DNA of 9,183 nt, taken from NCBI GenBank assembly GCA_004374725.1, contig SOKK01000001.1:1-9183 (forward strand), read 5' to 3'. Within the stretch, counting starts at the first letter, position 1. The number at the start of each line of letters is the position of its first letter. Source of the stretch: Patescibacteria group bacterium. GTDB lineage: Bacteria; Patescibacteriota; SOKK01. A model generated the notes under the pieces. It had not been told where the DNA came from, did no database searches, and was given only the letters and a program-made list of their open reading frames with translations. Positions 6,942-9,183 of this stretch are shown here, piece by piece. Both the position numbers and the translations under genes were made by a program.

Positions 6942-7364
6942 TTACAGATTAAGAAGATGATTGATTGTCCCTCTAAAAATCTTGATTACGCGGGCTGTTT
7001 CCCTGCGCTTAATTCTACTATCTAGATCATGCACAAGTCGATTACGCACTTTATGCGCAAACCAGATATTATTTAAATCCCGGATTAAACCCCTGCTACT
7101 CTTCAACCGTTCTCCCAATGTAGATCCTCTTACCCCTTTAGACTTTAAGACAAAGTCCAGTAATTTATCTGCTTCAATGATTGCTGTTCTAAAAGCAGAC
7201 TCATTATCAATCGCCAGAAGTTGGCTGATCTCCTTAAATTTTTTATCAACTCTTTTCTTGAGTGCTGATTCTCTTAGAGCAAACTTTTTCCGTAACCAAA
7301 CTAGAAACAGAAACAATAGTGCTAAGACAATTACTGCTAGAGAAAAAATAATATAATAATCCAT
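6942..7364 (-). CDS. Membrane-anchored protein with HEPN-like domain (RNRLVH motif)
   Basis: No named family is recognised for this 140-aa protein. One transmembrane helix at about residues 4-23 is followed by Arg/Lys, which predicts that the rest faces the cytoplasm. After a charged linker, residues 61-137 form an all-helical domain with Arg107-Asn-Arg-Leu-Val-His112. That is the R-x4-H pattern, with Asn after Arg, seen in HEPN domains of RNases and RNA-binding proteins; helices precede and follow it as expected. The identification rests on the motif and helical layout, so it is likely but not proven. The gene sits inside the gat operon, 4 nt after gatA and 1 nt before gatB, and has a diverged paralogue just beyond gatB. 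RNase, RNA-binding or purely structural roles all remain open. Confidence 0.85.
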   Translation of the reverse strand: MDYYIIFSLAVIVLALLFLFLVWLRKKFALRESALKKRVDKKFKEISQLLAIDNESAFRTAIIEADKLLDFVLKSKGVRGSTLGERLKSSRGLIRDLNNIWFAHKVRNRLVHDLDSRIKRRETARVIKIFRGTINHLLNL

Positions 7365-7368
7365 CTAA

Positions 7369-8844
7369 CTATTTATTGACTAATTTTTCAATTGCGCACG
7401 CTACTTGAAAAAGCTTTGCTTCCTCGAAATAATTCCCAATCAGCTGTAGGCCCACTGGAAGCTTCTTATCATCTTTCTCTATTGTTCCACAAGGAAGTGA
7501 GAGAGTAGGAACTCCTGCTAAACTTGAGGGAACCGTCATCACGTCAGACATATACATCTGAAGCGGATCATCAAGTTTTTCACCTAGCTTAAATGCCAGC
7601 GTGGGAGTAGTAGGAGTAATTAGAAAATCTACTTTCTTAAACACACTCTCAAAGTCCTTCCGAATTAAGCTGCGTACTTTTTGGGCCTTAAGATAATAAG
7701 CATCATAATAGCCTGAGGAAAGCACATAAGTTCCAACCATAATCCTGCGCTTTGCCTCATTGCCAAAACCTTCCTTGCGGCTTTCCAGATAGACACTTAA
7801 AAGGTCATCAGTTTTTTTATCGGGGTCAACCATTGCTGAATAGCCATAACGGATGCCATCATAACGTGCGAGATTAGAGCTCACTTCGGCTGGAGATAAG
7901 ATATAATAAGTTGCAATTGCATAATCAGTGTGAGGTAAACTGACTTTTTCCGTCTTGGCACCTTTCTTTTCTAAAAGTTTAATTACTGCTTCAACTTTTT
8001 CTTTCACTTTTTTATCTAAACCTTTCTCAAAATATTCTTGAGGAACTCCAATTTTCAAGCCTTTAACTCCTAGGTTTTGAATTGATTCTAAATCATAACG
8101 AGAACTATTTCTTTTATCTTTAACACAAGTTGAATCATAAGCATCAGGCCCCTGAATTACTCTTTGAACTAAAACACAATCAGTAATATTTCTAGTGATT
8201 GGGCCAATCTGGTCTAAAGAAGATGCCATCGCCACTAGCCCATAGCGGCTAATTGCACCATAAGTAGGTTTTAATCCGACTACTCCGCAAAATGCTGCTG
8301 GTTGGCGAACAGAGCCTGCTGTGTCTGATCCTAAGGCAAAAACTACTTCCCCACTTGCAACTGCCACTGCTGAACCACCCGAAGATCCTCCCGGAACCCG
8401 CGTCCGATCGTGAGGATTCCTGGTTTTTTTATAGAAAGAAGTTTCTGTTGAAGAACCCATTGCAAACTCGTCCATATTTGTCCTGCCAATCACAATTGCA
8501 CCTGCTTCCTTTAACTTTTTCACCACTGTTGCATCATAAGGAGAAACAAAATTTTCCAAGATCTGTGAGCCGCAAGTAGCAATTTTATCCTTCATCACAA
8601 TATTGGCCTTTAGGGCAAAAGGAACTCCCTCTAAAATTCCCAATTCCTCCCCCCGTGCAATCTTTTTGTCTACCTTCTCTGCTGCTTTTAGAGCTTCTTC
8701 CCGATCCAAACTAATAAACGATCCCAAGTCTTTTTCTTTTTTACCAATCACTTCAAGGGCACGTTCAACTAATTCCACGGCAGAGGTTTTTCCTTCGTGG
8801 AATTGTTTGTGAATTTCGGGGATTGTTAGTTTTTCAAAATCCAT
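7369..8844 (-). CDS. gatA: Asp-tRNA(Asn)/Glu-tRNA(Gln) amidotransferase subunit A
   Basis: GatA is the glutaminase of the GatCAB complex: it releases ammonia from glutamine and passes it through a tunnel to GatB. The amidase-signature fold is complete in 491 aa. The catalytic Ser-cisSer-Lys triad is Lys79, Ser154 (in the Gly/Ser-rich GGSSGGS loop at 152-158) and nucleophile Ser178 (in GSDTAGS), at the same numbering as remembered for S. aureus GatA. Later family blocks are present, including RYDGIRYG, EGFGNEAKRRI and SSGYYDAYY. Two active-site neighbours differ from the common form: the usual K-D-N reads K-A-N (Ala80) and TGGS reads TAGS. The start ATG at 8844 lies 17 nt after gatC and gives the normal N-terminus. 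The next gene is the HEPN-like membrane protein rather than gatB. Confidence 0.97.
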   Translation of the reverse strand: MDFEKLTIPEIHKQFHEGKTSAVELVERALEVIGKKEKDLGSFISLDREEALKAAEKVDKKIARGEELGILEGVPFALKANIVMKDKIATCGSQILENFVSPYDATVVKKLKEAGAIVIGRTNMDEFAMGSSTETSFYKKTRNPHDRTRVPGGSSGGSAVAVASGEVVFALGSDTAGSVRQPAAFCGVVGLKPTYGAISRYGLVAMASSLDQIGPITRNITDCVLVQRVIQGPDAYDSTCVKDKRNSSRYDLESIQNLGVKGLKIGVPQEYFEKGLDKKVKEKVEAVIKLLEKKGAKTEKVSLPHTDYAIATYYILSPAEVSSNLARYDGIRYGYSAMVDPDKKTDDLLSVYLESRKEGFGNEAKRRIMVGTYVLSSGYYDAYYLKAQKVRSLIRKDFESVFKKVDFLITPTTPTLAFKLGEKLDDPLQMYMSDVMTVPSSLAGVPTLSLPCGTIEKDDKKLPVGLQLIGNYFEEAKLFQVACAIEKLVNK

Positions 8845-8861
8845 ATAGAAACTCAGTTTCG

Positions 8862-9146
8862 CTAAAGAACAGATTTAACTTTAAAAAAGCCCTCCTGTTT
8901 ATCAGGGGCATTTTTTAAAACCTCATTTTGGGAAAGAGATTCGTCAACTTTATCTTCGCGGGTAATATTCAAAAGTCCTGTTGTTTGAGCAGTCGGCTTT
9001 ACTTTTTTGGTATCAAGTTTATTTAACTTTCCAAAGTAATCAACAATTTCCGAGAGTTGTTGTTCGAATTTACTTTCTTGCCTCCCCTCAATTGTCAAAC
9101 GGGCCAACTTACAGAGATGTTGAAGTTGTTTTTTGTCTATTGGCAT
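8862..9146 (-). CDS. gatC: Asp-tRNA(Asn)/Glu-tRNA(Gln) amidotransferase subunit C
   Basis: GatC is the small subunit that wraps around the GatA-GatB interface and stabilises the complex. All hallmarks are seen in 94 aa: HLCKLARL near the start, the QLSEIVDYF helix, the KVKPT turn, NITREDKVDESL, and the closing NAPDKQEGFFKVKSVL. Length and order match the family. It is the first gene of the operon, with a TATAAT box about 25 nt upstream of its ATG. The start at 9146 is the only sensible one, since the -10 box and a very short leader lie directly before it. No Shine-Dalgarno is present (cctaagATG). Confidence 0.95.
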   Translation of the reverse strand: MPIDKKQLQHLCKLARLTIEGRQESKFEQQLSEIVDYFGKLNKLDTKKVKPTAQTTGLLNITREDKVDESLSQNEVLKNAPDKQEGFFKVKSVL

Positions 9147-9170
9147 CTTAGGACGATTAATGTCAGGTTG

Positions 9171-9179
9171 ATTATAGCA
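9171..9179 (-). promoter_or_regulatory. Extended -10 promoter element of the gat operon
   Basis: On the minus strand TGCTATAAT is a perfect extended -10 (TG-N-TATAAT), with TATAAT at 9171-9176. The transcript would start near 9164, leaving a leader of about 18 nt before gatC. A -35 box would lie beyond the window edge and cannot be judged; an extended -10 may need only a poor one. Confidence 0.55.
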
Positions 9180-9183
9180 TAGG

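Noticed and set aside
6961..7356. Plus-strand open frame of 131 codons antisense to the 140-aa gene
   Set aside because: The minus-strand frame has a coherent membrane helix and domain, a paralogue nearby and tight operon spacing; the plus frame has none of these.
1..9183. CRISPR arrays, tRNA or rRNA genes, transposase genes
   Set aside because: No regularly spaced repeats, cloverleaf-like segments, rRNA blocks or transposase frames were seen on either strand.

Overview
The window is a compact, AT-rich bacterial chromosome segment in which every supported gene lies on the minus strand, so the biological reading order runs from position 9183 down to 1. The combination of tightly packed housekeeping genes, a GatCAB operon interrupted by short uncharacterised membrane proteins, a ribosomal protein L19 with a long Lys/Glu tail, near-absence of Shine-Dalgarno sequences and AT-only spacer hairpins suggests a Candidate Phyla Radiation (Patescibacteria) genome, possibly of the Microgenomates type. 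This placement is inference from gene style; no rRNA is present to confirm it. TGG-encoded Trp and intact long frames fit the standard genetic code.

Layout in transcription order. (1) 9179-4501: a probable operon gatC - gatA - small membrane protein with an HEPN-like domain (140 aa) - gatB - second membrane protein (213 aa) - 52-aa membrane microprotein, led by an extended -10 promoter at the window edge and closed by a hairpin terminator. The first five genes are 1-17 nt apart. (2) 4475-723: dnaE, the replicative DNA polymerase III alpha subunit, with a candidate promoter, a non-ATG start and a weak terminator. (3) 731-1: rplS and the 5' end of rnhB, coupled by a 1-nt stop/start overlap and led by a strong-looking sigma70-type promoter. 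rnhB runs out of the window.

GatCAB makes Gln-tRNA(Gln) and/or Asn-tRNA(Asn) by transamidation, so block 1 is translation, block 2 replication, and block 3 translation plus RNA/DNA-hybrid repair. The least explained content is in block 1. The two uncharacterised proteins flanking gatB share a 77-residue helical domain that aligns without gaps. One copy carries an RNRLVH (R-x4-H) motif typical of HEPN RNase/RNA-binding domains, while the other has lost the His. They carry their membrane anchors at opposite ends. The operon finishes with a Cys-rich (C-x2-C-x2-C) membrane microprotein, preceded by a 19-bp AT-only inverted repeat. Whether these proteins work with the amidotransferase or are merely co-transcribed cannot be decided from sequence alone.
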